This document shows, piece after piece, positions 44,911 to 53,423 of a stretch of 64,000 bases of DNA. The notes under the pieces are model-generated. The model was not told the origin of the DNA. It worked only from the letters and a program-made list of their open reading frames with translations, and did no database searches. The stretch is taken from assembly GCA_035995025.1 (NCBI GenBank), contig DASYKY010000027.1, forward strand, positions 7,164 to 71,163, written 5' to 3'. A program made the position numbers and the translations under genes. This DNA comes from Actinophytocola sp035995025 (GTDB lineage: Bacteria; Actinomycetota; Actinomycetes; Mycobacteriales; Pseudonocardiaceae). How positions within the stretch are numbered: position 1 is the stretch's first letter; each line of letters begins with the position of its first letter.

Positions 44911-45933
44911 GTGACATACACGAGGCAGATCGATCTCCGCTCGGACACGGTCACGCAGCCTGACGAGGCGATGCGGCTCGCGATGTCCACCGCCGAGGTG
45001 GGCGACGACGTGCTCGACCGGGATCCGACGATGCAGCGGCTCGAGGAAAGAGTCGCCGAACTGTTAGGCGTCGAGGCCGCGCTGTGGGTGCCGAGCGGGT
45101 CCATGGGCAACGTCGTCGCGCTGACCGTGCACCTCAGCCGGGGGGACCGGTTCCTCGCCTCGCGCGGCGCGCACGTGCTGGACAACGAGCTCGGCGCGGG
45201 CGTGTGGCTGTCCGGCGGCGTCCCGGAACCGATCGAGTGGGCCGACCGGCCGGGGCAAATCCCGGTGGAGGCGGTGCGCGCGGCCGGCGGCAGCCGCGGG
45301 CCGTACTACGCGCTGCGCACCACGCTGTTGTGCCTGGAGAACACGCACAACTCGGCGGGCGGGGTGGTCACGCCACCGGACGAACACGCGAAGCTGGTGG
45401 CCACCGCGCGCGACGTGGGCCTGCGGGTGCACCTGGACGGGGCTCGGCTGTGGCACGCGTCGGTGGCGCTCGAGGTGCCGCCGGCGGCCCTCACGGTCGG
45501 GGTGGACACCGTGCAGGTGTGCCTGTCGAAGGGGCTCGGCGCGCCGGTCGGCTCGGTGGTCGCGGGCTCGGCGGCGTTCGTCGAGGAGGCGCGGCGGGTG
45601 CGCAAGATGCTGGGCGGCGGGGTCCGGCAGGGCGGGGTGCTGGCGGCGGCCGGGCTGGTCGCGCTGGAGCGGATCCCGTCGCTGGTGACCGATCATGCGA
45701 ACGCCACGACGTTGGCGTCCGGGCTGGCGGACCTCGGCTGGGAGGTCAACCGCCCGGAGACCAACATCGTGCTGGCGTCCGCGCCCGACGTCGGGCTGAT
45801 GATCGACTCGCTGGCACAGGCCGGCGTGCGCGCCGTGCCGATGGCAGGGAAGATCCGCTTCATCACGCACCGGGACGTCTCGGCGGCCGACATCACCGAG
45901 GCGCTGCAGCGGATCGCGGAACTGCAGTCCTAG
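44911..45933 (+). CDS. Low-specificity L-threonine aldolase
   Basis: A PLP enzyme of about 340 residues that splits threonine or allo-threonine to glycine and acetaldehyde. RQIDLRSDTVTQPDEAMRLAMSTAEVGDDVLDRDPTMQRLEERVAELLGVEAALWVPSGSMGNVVAL is the typical start; LENTHNSAGGVVTP, LDGARLWHASV and the PLP lysine in VDTVQVCLSKGLGAPVGSVVAG follow. The GTG at 44911 is used here; an in-frame ATG at 44893 is an alternative. Divergent from the sigma factor gene. Confidence 0.94.
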   Translation: MTYTRQIDLRSDTVTQPDEAMRLAMSTAEVGDDVLDRDPTMQRLEERVAELLGVEAALWVPSGSMGNVVALTVHLSRGDRFLASRGAHVLDNELGAGVWLSGGVPEPIEWADRPGQIPVEAVRAAGGSRGPYYALRTTLLCLENTHNSAGGVVTPPDEHAKLVATARDVGLRVHLDGARLWHASVALEVPPAALTVGVDTVQVCLSKGLGAPVGSVVAGSAAFVEEARRVRKMLGGGVRQGGVLAAAGLVALERIPSLVTDHANATTLASGLADLGWEVNRPETNIVLASAPDVGLMIDSLAQAGVRAVPMAGKIRFITHRDVSAADITEALQRIAELQS

Positions 45934-46103
45934 CGGATCTGCTTGCGGCCCGAAGCACCCTTGACCAGCGCGTAGCCGACGCCGCCGACGACGGCGACCA
46001 CGGCGCCGATGACCACGAGCATGAGCACCGCCTTGAACACGAACCCGAGCACCGCGAACGCGAGCCAGATGACGATGATCGCGCCGATGATCTTCAACAG
46101 CAT
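45930..46103 (-). CDS. Small hydrophobic membrane protein
   Basis: 57 residues with two membrane segments (LLKIIGAIIVIWLAFAVLGFVF and AVLMLVVIGAVVAVVGGVGYALV) and a basic end, KGASGRKQIR. A strong GGGAGGGG ribosome site lies before the ATG at 46103, which is better than the start 99 bp upstream. Such small hydrophobic proteins are common in Streptomyces and relatives; their function is unknown. The stop overlaps the convergent aldolase gene by four bases. Confidence 0.75.
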   Translation of the reverse strand: MLLKIIGAIIVIWLAFAVLGFVFKAVLMLVVIGAVVAVVGGVGYALVKGASGRKQIR

Positions 46104-46217
46104 CGAGATCCCCTCCCGAGGTGGCCGTGTGGCCTCGCCTGGTGAACGAATGGCGCTCATCGGCGGTTCCACGCCAGTCAACCAGAGCGGCGGGCGCCGC
46201 ACATCGGGGTTCTCCCC

Positions 46218-47378
46218 TCAGGGACGCAGCCAGGAACCGAGGCGGCGCACGGCTTCGGCGATGTCGGCCGGCGGCCCGGCGAACGACATGCGCACGAAGT
46301 GGTGGCCCTGGTCCGGGTCGAAGTCGACGCCCGGGACGATCGCGAGCCCGGTGTCGGCGAGCAGGCGCTGGCAGAAGCTCATCGAGTCGGCGGTCAGGTG
46401 CGCGACGTCGGCGTAGACGTAGAACGCGCCGTCCACCGGGGCGAGCCGGTCGATGCCCAGGTCACGCAGTCCGGCGACGAGGGTGTCGCGGTTGTGCCGG
46501 TAGGTCGCGACATGTGCGTCCAGCTCGTCGTAGGCCTCGAAGGCGGCGACGCCGGCGTACTGGGACAGGGTCGGCGGGCAGATCGTGAAGTTGCCGGTGA
46601 GGCAGTCGACCGCGCGGTGCAGCCGCTCCGGCACGAGCAGCCAGCCCAGCCGCCAGCCGGTCATGGCGAAGTACTTCGAGAACGAGTTGACCACCACGGC
46701 CTCGCGGGAGAACTGCCACGCGGACGCCGGGTCCTCCGCGCCGTAGTGGATGCCGTGGTAGATCTCGTCGCTGACCAGCTGCACGCCGCGCTCGGCGCAC
46801 CAGCCGGCGATGGCCGCGAGGTCACCGGCGGCCGGCATCGAGCCGGTCGGGTTGGCCGGGCCGGCCACGACCAGGCCGTCGAGCGGGCCGGCCTCGTCGA
46901 GCATCGCGACAGTCGGGCGGAAGCCGGTGTCGGGGCCGCACGGCAGCTCGACGACCTCGCAACCCAGCGCGGTCAGGATGTTCCGGTAGGCGGGGTAGCC
47001 GGGCCGGGCTAGCGCCACGCGGTCCCCGGTGTCGAACGCGGCGAGGAAGCTCAGCAGGAAGCCGCCGGACGAGCCGGTGGTCACGACGACGTCGTTCGGC
47101 TCGACGGGCAGGGCGTAGCGCCGCTCGTAGTGGCCGGCGATCGCCTCGCGCAGCTCGGGGATGCCGAGCTGTTCGGTGTAGCCGAGGGGCCGGCCGGTGA
47201 GCGCCTCGGCGGCCGCGGCCCGCACGGGTGCCGGCGCGGGGGCGGACGGCTGGCCCGCGGCGAGCGAGATCATGTCGCCCTTCGCCCGCTGCCGGGCGTT
47301 CGCCGCGGACAGCACGTCCATCACGTGGAACGGCGGGATCGACGCGCGTTCGGCAACCTTCAGAAGACGCTGTCGCAT
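46218..47378 (-). CDS. Pyridoxal-phosphate aminotransferase, class I/II
   Basis: About 386 residues starting at the ATG of MRQRLLKVAERASIPPFHVMDVL. ISLAAGQPSAPAPAPVRAAAAEALTGRPLGYTEQLGIPELREAIAGHYERRY and VVTTGSSGGFLLSFLAAF are the fold-type I start. VAGPANPTGSMP, VSDEIYHGIHYG and the PLP lysine in VVNSFSKYFAMTGWRLGWLLVPE follow. It is closest to aspartate/tyrosine-type aminotransferases; the substrate is not assigned. Confidence 0.94.
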   Translation of the reverse strand: MRQRLLKVAERASIPPFHVMDVLSAANARQRAKGDMISLAAGQPSAPAPAPVRAAAAEALTGRPLGYTEQLGIPELREAIAGHYERRYALPVEPNDVVVTTGSSGGFLLSFLAAFDTGDRVALARPGYPAYRNILTALGCEVVELPCGPDTGFRPTVAMLDEAGPLDGLVVAGPANPTGSMPAAGDLAAIAGWCAERGVQLVSDEIYHGIHYGAEDPASAWQFSREAVVVNSFSKYFAMTGWRLGWLLVPERLHRAVDCLTGNFTICPPTLSQYAGVAAFEAYDELDAHVATYRHNRDTLVAGLRDLGIDRLAPVDGAFYVYADVAHLTADSMSFCQRLLADTGLAIVPGVDFDPDQGHHFVRMSFAGPPADIAEAVRRLGSWLRP

Positions 47379-47426
47379 GGGGCCAGCCTGACATTCCGCC
47401 ACGGGGCGGCGGCCGCCAGGCCCCGG

Positions 47427-48593
47427 CTAGTAACCGACGTAACCGCCGCCGCCCGCGGTCGCCTTGATGCCGGGCACGTTGGCGAGCGAGCCGTAGCGGG
47501 AGACCGCGTAGTTCACGCCCGCGCAGATGTTGTCGACCGGGTTCCAGATGTCGTTGTGCCCGGGCAGCTTGTAGGAGTTGAACGTCGGGTCGATCGTCTG
47601 CATCAGGCCCTTGGACGGCGTGCCCTTGGCGGCGTTGGAGTCCCAGTTGTTGATCGCCTGCGGGTTGCCGCCGGATTCGTGCTGGATGATCTCCCAGATG
47701 CGCTGGGCGTCGGCCTCGGAGACGTTGATGCCCTGCTTGCGCAGCTCCTCGATGGCTTCCTTGATCCACTCCTGCACGTTGCCCGGGGGCGGGCCGCCGG
47801 CGGGCGGGCCACCGCTCATCGGGCCGGAGTAGCTGCCGCCACCACCGCTACCGCTACCGCCGCTCGAGTCGCCACCGCCACCGCCACCGCTGCCGGATCC
47901 GCCGGATCCGTTGCCGCTGAAGGAGTTCGTGGTCGGCTTGCCCTCGTGCTGGCCGGTGCCTGCCGGGGTGGTCTGCTGCTCGGGGGTCGGCGTCCACTCG
48001 ACGCGCTGGTTCGGGTGCGGGGTGAACGGCTGGTCGTTCGGCGCGTCGAGCGCGGAGAACGTGGAGGCGGGCTGCTGCGCGCCCTGGATCGTGGTGAGCG
48101 CGCCGGACAGGGTCTGCTCGGTGCCCTGCAGCTGCTTGCCGATGTCACCGGCGACCTCGGAGCAGATGCCGTTGGTGTACTCGTCGAGCTGCGCCTGGGT
48201 GGCCTGCGGGTTGTTGCCGAGCCACGCCCGGATCTCGCGCAGGGCCTGGTCGCAGCGGGTGGAGACGAACTGCTTGGCCTGGTCGATGGCCTCGGCGACG
48301 TCGCCGAGCGCGGTGGACGCGTCGCTCATGGCGGTGCCGATGTCGGTGCCCGCCTTGGTGAACTTGCCCATGTAGGCGACGAACGCGTCGGCGGAGCTGC
48401 CCTCCCAGGCGGCGTCGAGCGACGTCACGCCCTTGCTGACCTCGCCGGCGTAGGTGCCGCTGTTCTCCGCGCCGTCCGACAGCCGGGTCGCCGCCTCGGT
48501 GATGGCGCCGCTGTCCGCGTTCGCGACCTTCGCGGCGGCGGCCACGACGGCGTCGCCGCCTGCGTAGCCGGCCAGTTCCTCTGCCGCACCCAC
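47427..48593 (-). CDS. WXG100-like protein fused to a C-terminal lytic transglycosylase (SLT) domain
   Basis: A 388-residue protein. Residues 1-130 are helical with a WxG element (VSKGVTSLDAAWEGSSADAFVAYMGKF), as in type VII substrates. A Gly/Ser/Pro linker (about 190-265) leads to a transglycosylase domain: AQRIWEIIQHESGGNPQAINNWDSNAAKGTPSKGLMQTIDPTFNSYKLPGHNDIWNPVDNICAGVNYAVSRYG, with the catalytic Glu in IQHESGGN and the SKGLMQT segment. This should cut peptidoglycan without water. It has no Sec leader, so type VII export is likely. The GTG has GGGAGG upstream. Confidence 0.9.
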   Translation of the reverse strand: MGAAEELAGYAGGDAVVAAAAKVANADSGAITEAATRLSDGAENSGTYAGEVSKGVTSLDAAWEGSSADAFVAYMGKFTKAGTDIGTAMSDASTALGDVAEAIDQAKQFVSTRCDQALREIRAWLGNNPQATQAQLDEYTNGICSEVAGDIGKQLQGTEQTLSGALTTIQGAQQPASTFSALDAPNDQPFTPHPNQRVEWTPTPEQQTTPAGTGQHEGKPTTNSFSGNGSGGSGSGGGGGGDSSGGSGSGGGGSYSGPMSGGPPAGGPPPGNVQEWIKEAIEELRKQGINVSEADAQRIWEIIQHESGGNPQAINNWDSNAAKGTPSKGLMQTIDPTFNSYKLPGHNDIWNPVDNICAGVNYAVSRYGSLANVPGIKATAGGGGYVGY

Positions 48594-48607
48594 GGTGTCG
48601 TCCTCCC

Positions 48608-48910
48608 TCAGGCTTGCTGCGTCATCGCGTCGGCGTGGGCCTGGTCGGTGTCGCCGACCGTGCGGGTCACGGCGTCGAGCGAGTGGGCCACGCCGTCCAG
48701 GCGGCTCTCGGCGGCGCCGAACTCGGAGTTGAGCTTGCTGTTGAGCGCGTCCACGGCGCCGGCGAGCGCGGCGGAGCTGGGCAGGTTGCCGTACGCCGCG
48801 GCCGACGTGGCGGCCTGCGCGAACGTGTCGGCGATCTGGCCGAACTTGGGCTTGTAGTCCTGCGCCTTCTGCATGCAGGTGTTGATCGCCTCGATGTTGT
48901 ACTTCGCCAT
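48608..48910 (-). CDS. WXG100/ESX-type small helical protein
   Basis: 100 residues (MAKYNIEAINTCMQKAQDYKPKFGQIADTFAQAATSAAAYGNLPSSAALAGAVDALNSKLNSEF and a second helix). It resembles a two-helix ESX partner without a clear WxG; the GNLPSS turn takes its place. It ends 14 bp before the transglycosylase fusion, so the two probably pair for export. The ATG at 48910 has AAGGGG upstream; a GTG two codons earlier is possible. Confidence 0.75.
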   Translation of the reverse strand: MAKYNIEAINTCMQKAQDYKPKFGQIADTFAQAATSAAAYGNLPSSAALAGAVDALNSKLNSEFGAAESRLDGVAHSLDAVTRTVGDTDQAHADAMTQQA

Positions 48911-48988
48911 GTCCACCCCTTCGCGCCCCGTGTTGGACGACGTCGCGGGCCCCCTGGTTCCCAGCTCACCCCGCGCGGCCGGGTTCGG

Positions 48989-49759
48989 TCAGATCTCGTC
49001 GAGCAGCTCCGTCACGCACATCGCGAGTCTCTGGTTGTCGGCCGGGGTGATCGTGCTCCACATGCGACCGTCGTTGTTGGGCTTGGCGAGGTAGACGTAG
49101 CGGCCGTGGTCGGTGTCGTGGAAGGACACGACCCGGTCGGCGCGGACGACGCGCTGGTCGCGTTGCTGCCGGGTGGCGCCGAACTGGCCGCGCAGGCTCA
49201 TCCCGCCGACCATCTCGGCGAGCGTCTTGGCGTCCGACCCGGCGATGCCCTTGCGGATCAGCACGGCGACGAGCTCGCGCTTGTCGCCGTTTGCCGCCTT
49301 GTCGGCGGCCATCAGCGCGTCGGTGGGCAGGCTGACCGAGCGGCCGGGCCCGGGCGGCATCTCACCGGCGACGGAGACGGCGGCCTCGGCGAGCCCGGTC
49401 TCGCGGGCGGGGATGAGCCAGACCTCGGGCCCGTCGATGGCGGCGAGCATCGCGGTGTTGCCGGACAGGACGGCGAGCGAGGAGATGCGGTGGTCGGTGA
49501 AGACCCAGCTGTCGATGCTGACCTGCGGGTGGGCAAGCAGGCTGAGCTGGTCGGCGAGCTCGGGCGTGGCGCGCTCGCCGTCGGACAGGCCGCGGTGCTT
49601 GAGCGCGTCGAGCGCGTCGGCGACCAGCTGGGCGCGCTCGGTGTGCGTCTTGCCCGGGCTCGGGACGCCGAGCGCCTCGTGCTTGCGCGGGAGGCGTTCG
49701 GCTTCCCAGAGCACGTCGAACTCGAGGGTGGAGAGCACGACGGTGCCAGGAGCGGTCAA
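48989..49759 (-). CDS. EspG-family type VII secretion chaperone (module B)
   Basis: A 256-residue paralogue of the protein at 16197-17009: VVLSTLEFDVLWEAERLPRKHEALGVPSPGKTHTERAQLV at the start and RVVRADRVVSFHDTDHGRYVYLAKPNNDGRMWSTITPADNQRLAMCVTELL at the end. EspG proteins bind PPE-type substrates in the cytosol for export. The start is TTG at 49759, overlapping the PPE-like gene's stop (TTGA). Confidence 0.9.
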   Translation of the reverse strand: MTAPGTVVLSTLEFDVLWEAERLPRKHEALGVPSPGKTHTERAQLVADALDALKHRGLSDGERATPELADQLSLLAHPQVSIDSWVFTDHRISSLAVLSGNTAMLAAIDGPEVWLIPARETGLAEAAVSVAGEMPPGPGRSVSLPTDALMAADKAANGDKRELVAVLIRKGIAGSDAKTLAEMVGGMSLRGQFGATRQQRDQRVVRADRVVSFHDTDHGRYVYLAKPNNDGRMWSTITPADNQRLAMCVTELLDEI

Positions 49760-50979
49760 GGACGGTCGTCCTCGTCACCGATGGACTCGGGGGCGACCAC
49801 GCGGTCGTCCTCGAAGACGTCGCCGGAGTCGATGCCGTAGCGGCGCACGTGCTCCGAGTCGTCCTCGCCCTCGCCGCGCTGGCCGGCCGCGGCCGGCTGC
49901 ATGATCGAGGAGCCGGGCCGGCCGGTCCGCGCACCGAACCGCTCGGCGTTGCGGGCCGCGCGGGCCTCGTCCTCGGGGGCCGCGCCGAGCGGGGTGCCGC
50001 CCTTGGCGGCGCCGCGTGCACCGCCGGCTCCCGCACCTCCGGCGCCGCCACCGCCGCGGATCGTGCGCTCGCCCTGTGCGCCCGCACCGGCGCCACCCGC
50101 GCCGCCTGCCCCCATCATCGCGGCGGCCTCGGCCATGGCGATCGGGCTGGCCGCCGCGCGCAGCGCGGCGGGGCCGGCACCCGCGACCGTGGGCAGCTGC
50201 CCGGGCGTCCCGACCGGCCCGACGCCGCTCGTGGGCCCGGGACCAGCCGGCCCACCACCGGCGACGGGCGGGATCCCGCCGGGTCCGCCACCGCCGGGCG
50301 TGCCGGGCACCCCGCCGACGGGCGAGCCCGTGGGGCCGCCGCCGGTCGGGGCGAGGTCACCGCCGGGGGTGAAGCCCTGGACGTGAGTGGTGCCGATCTG
50401 CTGCTCGACAGGCTGCGCGATGAGGTTCATCCCGGGCGGGACGGGGAGGGCCTGGGAGCTCTGCAGGGCGCTCGAGCTGCTCTGCTGGTAGTCACTGAGC
50501 CCGTCGACGGCCTGGTCGCGGGCGGCGTTGGTGGCGCGGACGTCCTTGGAGTGGTCGGTGGTGTGGCCGAAGAAGCCGGACACCTTGTCGCCGAGGTTCT
50601 CCTCGGTGGGGCCGCGCAGCACGCCGGCGTCGGGCGCGCCGTTGCGGGTGCTGGAGAAGCTGGCCCCCTGGGTGTCGACCCCCTTGGCGGAGTCCGTCAC
50701 GGGGCTGGTGGCCTCGTCGGCGTAGATGGAGGCGCTCTCGGTGGCGTCGGTGCCGCCCTCGGCCGCCTGCCCCTGCCAGGTGACGCCGACCTCCCGGAGC
50801 TGCTTACGCAGCGTCCGGTCGGTCTCGGAGAGCCCGTCGGCGAGGCTGACGAGCGCGCTCACGGCGTTGTGCAGCGTCGTGGGACCCGCACCGCCGCGGA
50901 GGCCTTCGACCTGAGCGGCGAGGTCTCCGTTGGAGTAGCCGGTAAAGCGCAGGTTGTTGAGTCCGTAGTCCCCGTCCAT
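49756..50979 (-). CDS. PPE-like type VII secretion substrate, glycine/proline-rich (module B)
   Basis: A 407-residue protein. Residues 1-180 are helical with WQGQAAEGGTDATESASIYADEA (WxG element). Residues about 215-350 are Gly/Pro/Ala-rich. The tail (GEDDSEHVRRYGIDSGDVFEDDRVVAPESIGDEDD) is acidic and resembles the tail of the module A protein. It starts at an ATG 7 bp downstream of the DUF3558 gene and is coupled to its EspG at the 3' end. Confidence 0.84.
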   Translation of the reverse strand: MDGDYGLNNLRFTGYSNGDLAAQVEGLRGGAGPTTLHNAVSALVSLADGLSETDRTLRKQLREVGVTWQGQAAEGGTDATESASIYADEATSPVTDSAKGVDTQGASFSSTRNGAPDAGVLRGPTEENLGDKVSGFFGHTTDHSKDVRATNAARDQAVDGLSDYQQSSSSALQSSQALPVPPGMNLIAQPVEQQIGTTHVQGFTPGGDLAPTGGGPTGSPVGGVPGTPGGGGPGGIPPVAGGGPAGPGPTSGVGPVGTPGQLPTVAGAGPAALRAAASPIAMAEAAAMMGAGGAGGAGAGAQGERTIRGGGGAGGAGAGGARGAAKGGTPLGAAPEDEARAARNAERFGARTGRPGSSIMQPAAAGQRGEGEDDSEHVRRYGIDSGDVFEDDRVVAPESIGDEDDRP

Positions 50980-50986
50980 ACCTACC

Positions 50987-51619
50987 TCACTTCAACGTCT
51001 GCAGTGTCTGTAACGCCATCGTCGCGGCCTTCTCACTCAACTGACACAGCTGCTTGTAGTCCACATCGCTGAGCGGGAATTGATTCACCATCAGCTGCTG
51101 CCCCTCGGCGACGTCGACCGTCGTCGAGCAATCGCGGTCTTCGACTCCCTTGGTCTTGAAGTCGACTCCCGGATAACCACCAACGGACACGAGCCACGAA
51201 TCGACGTTGCGCCGCCCGGTCAACCACGTGTCGATACCCAAGTCGGCAATGACCAGCACGTCATAGCTGTAATACGGCTCGCTCTGCGGTCCGTCCAACG
51301 TGCACAACGGCGCGTGGAACTGATCGTCCGACTTTCCCGGTTTGGGCTTCCCCTCGATTCCCAACTCGGCCAGTTGGGGAGCCGTGAACAACGAACACGG
51401 ATCGACTCCCGCCAACGACAGGTCCTTCGGCCGGTCGGGCACCTCGACTGTGGGCGCTGCGGTCTCCGATGAGTCCGGCGGACCATTGGTCGGCGAGTCC
51501 CCGGTCGGTTCGTTCGAATCGGTCGGCGTCGCTTCGCCGGTCTCTATCGCCGTACAGCCGGTGATCAACGTGAGAGCAAGCAGGCCGACCAATGCGCACC
51601 GGAGGGTGCGACTACTCAC
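50987..51619 (-). CDS. DUF3558-family lipoprotein (module B)
   Basis: A 210-residue lipoprotein: RTLRCALVGLLALTLITGCTAIETGEA with an LITGC lipobox, a Thr/Pro/Ser linker, then KDLSLAGVDPCSLFTAPQLAELGI and APLCTLDG, the DUF3558 pattern. The GTG overlaps the previous gene's stop region, and GC is lower than in neighbouring housekeeping genes. It is the counterpart of the lipoprotein at 19142-19771. Confidence 0.9.
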   Translation of the reverse strand: MSSRTLRCALVGLLALTLITGCTAIETGEATPTDSNEPTGDSPTNGPPDSSETAAPTVEVPDRPKDLSLAGVDPCSLFTAPQLAELGIEGKPKPGKSDDQFHAPLCTLDGPQSEPYYSYDVLVIADLGIDTWLTGRRNVDSWLVSVGGYPGVDFKTKGVEDRDCSTTVDVAEGQQLMVNQFPLSDVDYKQLCQLSEKAATMALQTLQTLK

Positions 51620-52010
51620 CGTTCCCCCTGAACGCGGCCTCGATCTGGTCCTCTGTGTATCCGTACGCCTTGGCGGTGTCGCCCAACTGTACGGCGAGCT
51701 TCTTCAACGACGTGATGTACTCCGCCACCCGGTGGGCGTACGAGTCGTCGTCCTCGACAAGTCTGTCGTTCCAGGCCGGAGCTATCCGGAGGCTGACATC
51801 GTCCGTGCCCGGGGCCTCGATGAACAATTCCCGCTGGGACGACTTGAGCCGATGAAACAGCGCGTCGGCCTGGGATTCGATGATTCTGGCGGCGGCCAGG
51901 ACGTTGTGCTGGCTCACCGTGAAGGTGCCGGACGTCACGCCTTGCGTGGCCTGGTCGACCTGCTGGAAGGCCTCGTTGATGCCGCGGCCGAAGTCGCCCA
52001 TGATCTGCAT
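51612..52010 (-). CDS. PE/WXG-like helical protein of module B
   Basis: About 132 residues (MQIMGDFGRGINEAFQQVDQATQGVTSGTFTVSQHNVLAAARIIESQADALFHRLKSSQRELFIEAPG, then a second helical part ending YTEDQIEAAFRGNGE). The QHNVLAAARIIESQADAL start is of the PE/EspC-like type that often partners PPE-like proteins. An in-frame start exists 60 bp upstream; the ATG at 52010 has a GGGGAG-type site. Counterpart of the 124-residue protein in module A, with the gene order changed. Confidence 0.65.
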   Translation of the reverse strand: MQIMGDFGRGINEAFQQVDQATQGVTSGTFTVSQHNVLAAARIIESQADALFHRLKSSQRELFIEAPGTDDVSLRIAPAWNDRLVEDDDSYAHRVAEYITSLKKLAVQLGDTAKAYGYTEDQIEAAFRGNGE

Positions 52011-52133
52011 CCCCGACGCTCCCCACTCGTTGTAACTGACCCGCGTCGCTCCGCAGGCTACCAAGGCCACGGTACGGCCAACCTGAACTTTGACGAAGAA
52101 AAGCAGGTCATGGTTCCGCTGATCGGTTGAACC

Positions 52134-53390
52134 TCAGACCACCGCGATCTCGCCCTGCACCGCACGCAACGCGATGTCGGTCCGGTGGTGTGAGCCGGCC
52201 AGGTGCACGGCCGACACCTTGCGGTACGCGTCCTCGCGCGCCTCCGGCAGCGACTCGCCCGTGCCGACCACCGACAGGACCCTGCCGCCCGCCGACACGA
52301 TCGCGCCGTCCTCGCGGCGGCGGGTGCCTGCGTGGAGGATGCCGTCCGCCTCGGCGCCGGTGATCACGTCGCCGTTGCGGGCGTAGCCGGGGTAGCCCTC
52401 GGCGGCGACGACCACCGTCACGGCGGCGCCGTCGGACCACTCGAGCGGCGGGTGCTTCGACAGGGCGCCGGTGGCGGTCGCGTGCAGCAGGGCCGCCAGC
52501 GGGGTGTGCAGCAGGGACAGCACGACCTGCGTCTCGGGGTCGCCGAAGCGGCAGTTGAACTCGATCACCTGCGGGCCGGCCGAGGTCAGCGCCAGGCCCG
52601 CGTACAGCAGTCCGCTGAACGGCGTGCCGCGGCCGGCCAGCTCGGCGGCGACCGGCTGGATGATCTTCGCGACGACCTCGTCGACCAGTCCGGGCGGGGC
52701 CCACGGCAGCGGTGCGTACGCGCCCATCCCGCCGGTGTTCGGGCCGGCGTCCCCGTCGCCGACGCGCTTGAAGTCCTGCGCCGGCAGCAGCGGGACCACG
52801 GTCGTCCCGTCGACGAGGCAGAACAGGGACGCCTCGGGGCCGTCGAGGAACGTCTCGAGCAGTACCGGGTGGCCGCCATCGAGCAGCGTCATCGCGTGCG
52901 CGCGGGCGGTCGCGAGGTCGTCGGTGACGGCGACGCCCTTGCCGGCGGCCAGGCCGTCGTCCTTCACCACCCAGGTCGGGCCGAAGTGGCTCAGCGCCGT
53001 GTCGAGCCGGGCGGGGTTGTCGACGATCTCGCCATGCGCGGTCGGCACGCCCGCCGCCGCCATGACGGCCTTCGCGAAGGCCTTCGAGCCCTCGATGCGG
53101 GCCGCCGCGGCGGACGGGCCGAAGCACGGGATGCCCTTGGCGCGCACGGCGTCCGCGGCACCGGCGACTAGCGGCACCTCGGGGCCGACGACGACTAGGC
53201 CGGCCTGCCACTCGACGGCGAGGTCGGCGATCGACGCCGGGTCGGCGACGTCAACGCCGTAGGACTCGGCGAACGCGGCGGTGCCGGCGTTGCCAGGGGC
53301 GCAAGCCAGCGCGACGACCGCCGGGTCGTGGGACAGCGCGAGCACCAGGGCGTGCTCGCGGGCGCCGGAGCCGATAACCAGGACACGCAC
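52134..53390 (-). CDS. purD: Phosphoribosylamine-glycine ligase
   Basis: A 418-residue ATP-grasp enzyme making glycinamide ribonucleotide. VRVLVIGSGAREHALVLALSHDP is the start; VIEFNCRFGDPETQVVL and DFKRVGDGDAGPNTGGMGAYAPLP are signatures. GTG at 53390 is preferred (a TTG two codons earlier is possible). Longer frames upstream read into the repeat array. Confidence 0.97.
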   Translation of the reverse strand: MRVLVIGSGAREHALVLALSHDPAVVALACAPGNAGTAAFAESYGVDVADPASIADLAVEWQAGLVVVGPEVPLVAGAADAVRAKGIPCFGPSAAAARIEGSKAFAKAVMAAAGVPTAHGEIVDNPARLDTALSHFGPTWVVKDDGLAAGKGVAVTDDLATARAHAMTLLDGGHPVLLETFLDGPEASLFCLVDGTTVVPLLPAQDFKRVGDGDAGPNTGGMGAYAPLPWAPPGLVDEVVAKIIQPVAAELAGRGTPFSGLLYAGLALTSAGPQVIEFNCRFGDPETQVVLSLLHTPLAALLHATATGALSKHPPLEWSDGAAVTVVVAAEGYPGYARNGDVITGAEADGILHAGTRRREDGAIVSAGGRVLSVVGTGESLPEAREDAYRKVSAVHLAGSHHRTDIALRAVQGEIAVV

Positions 53391-53423
53391 GAGCAAAGAG
53401 AGTAGTTCCCGAGCCGCCGACTG

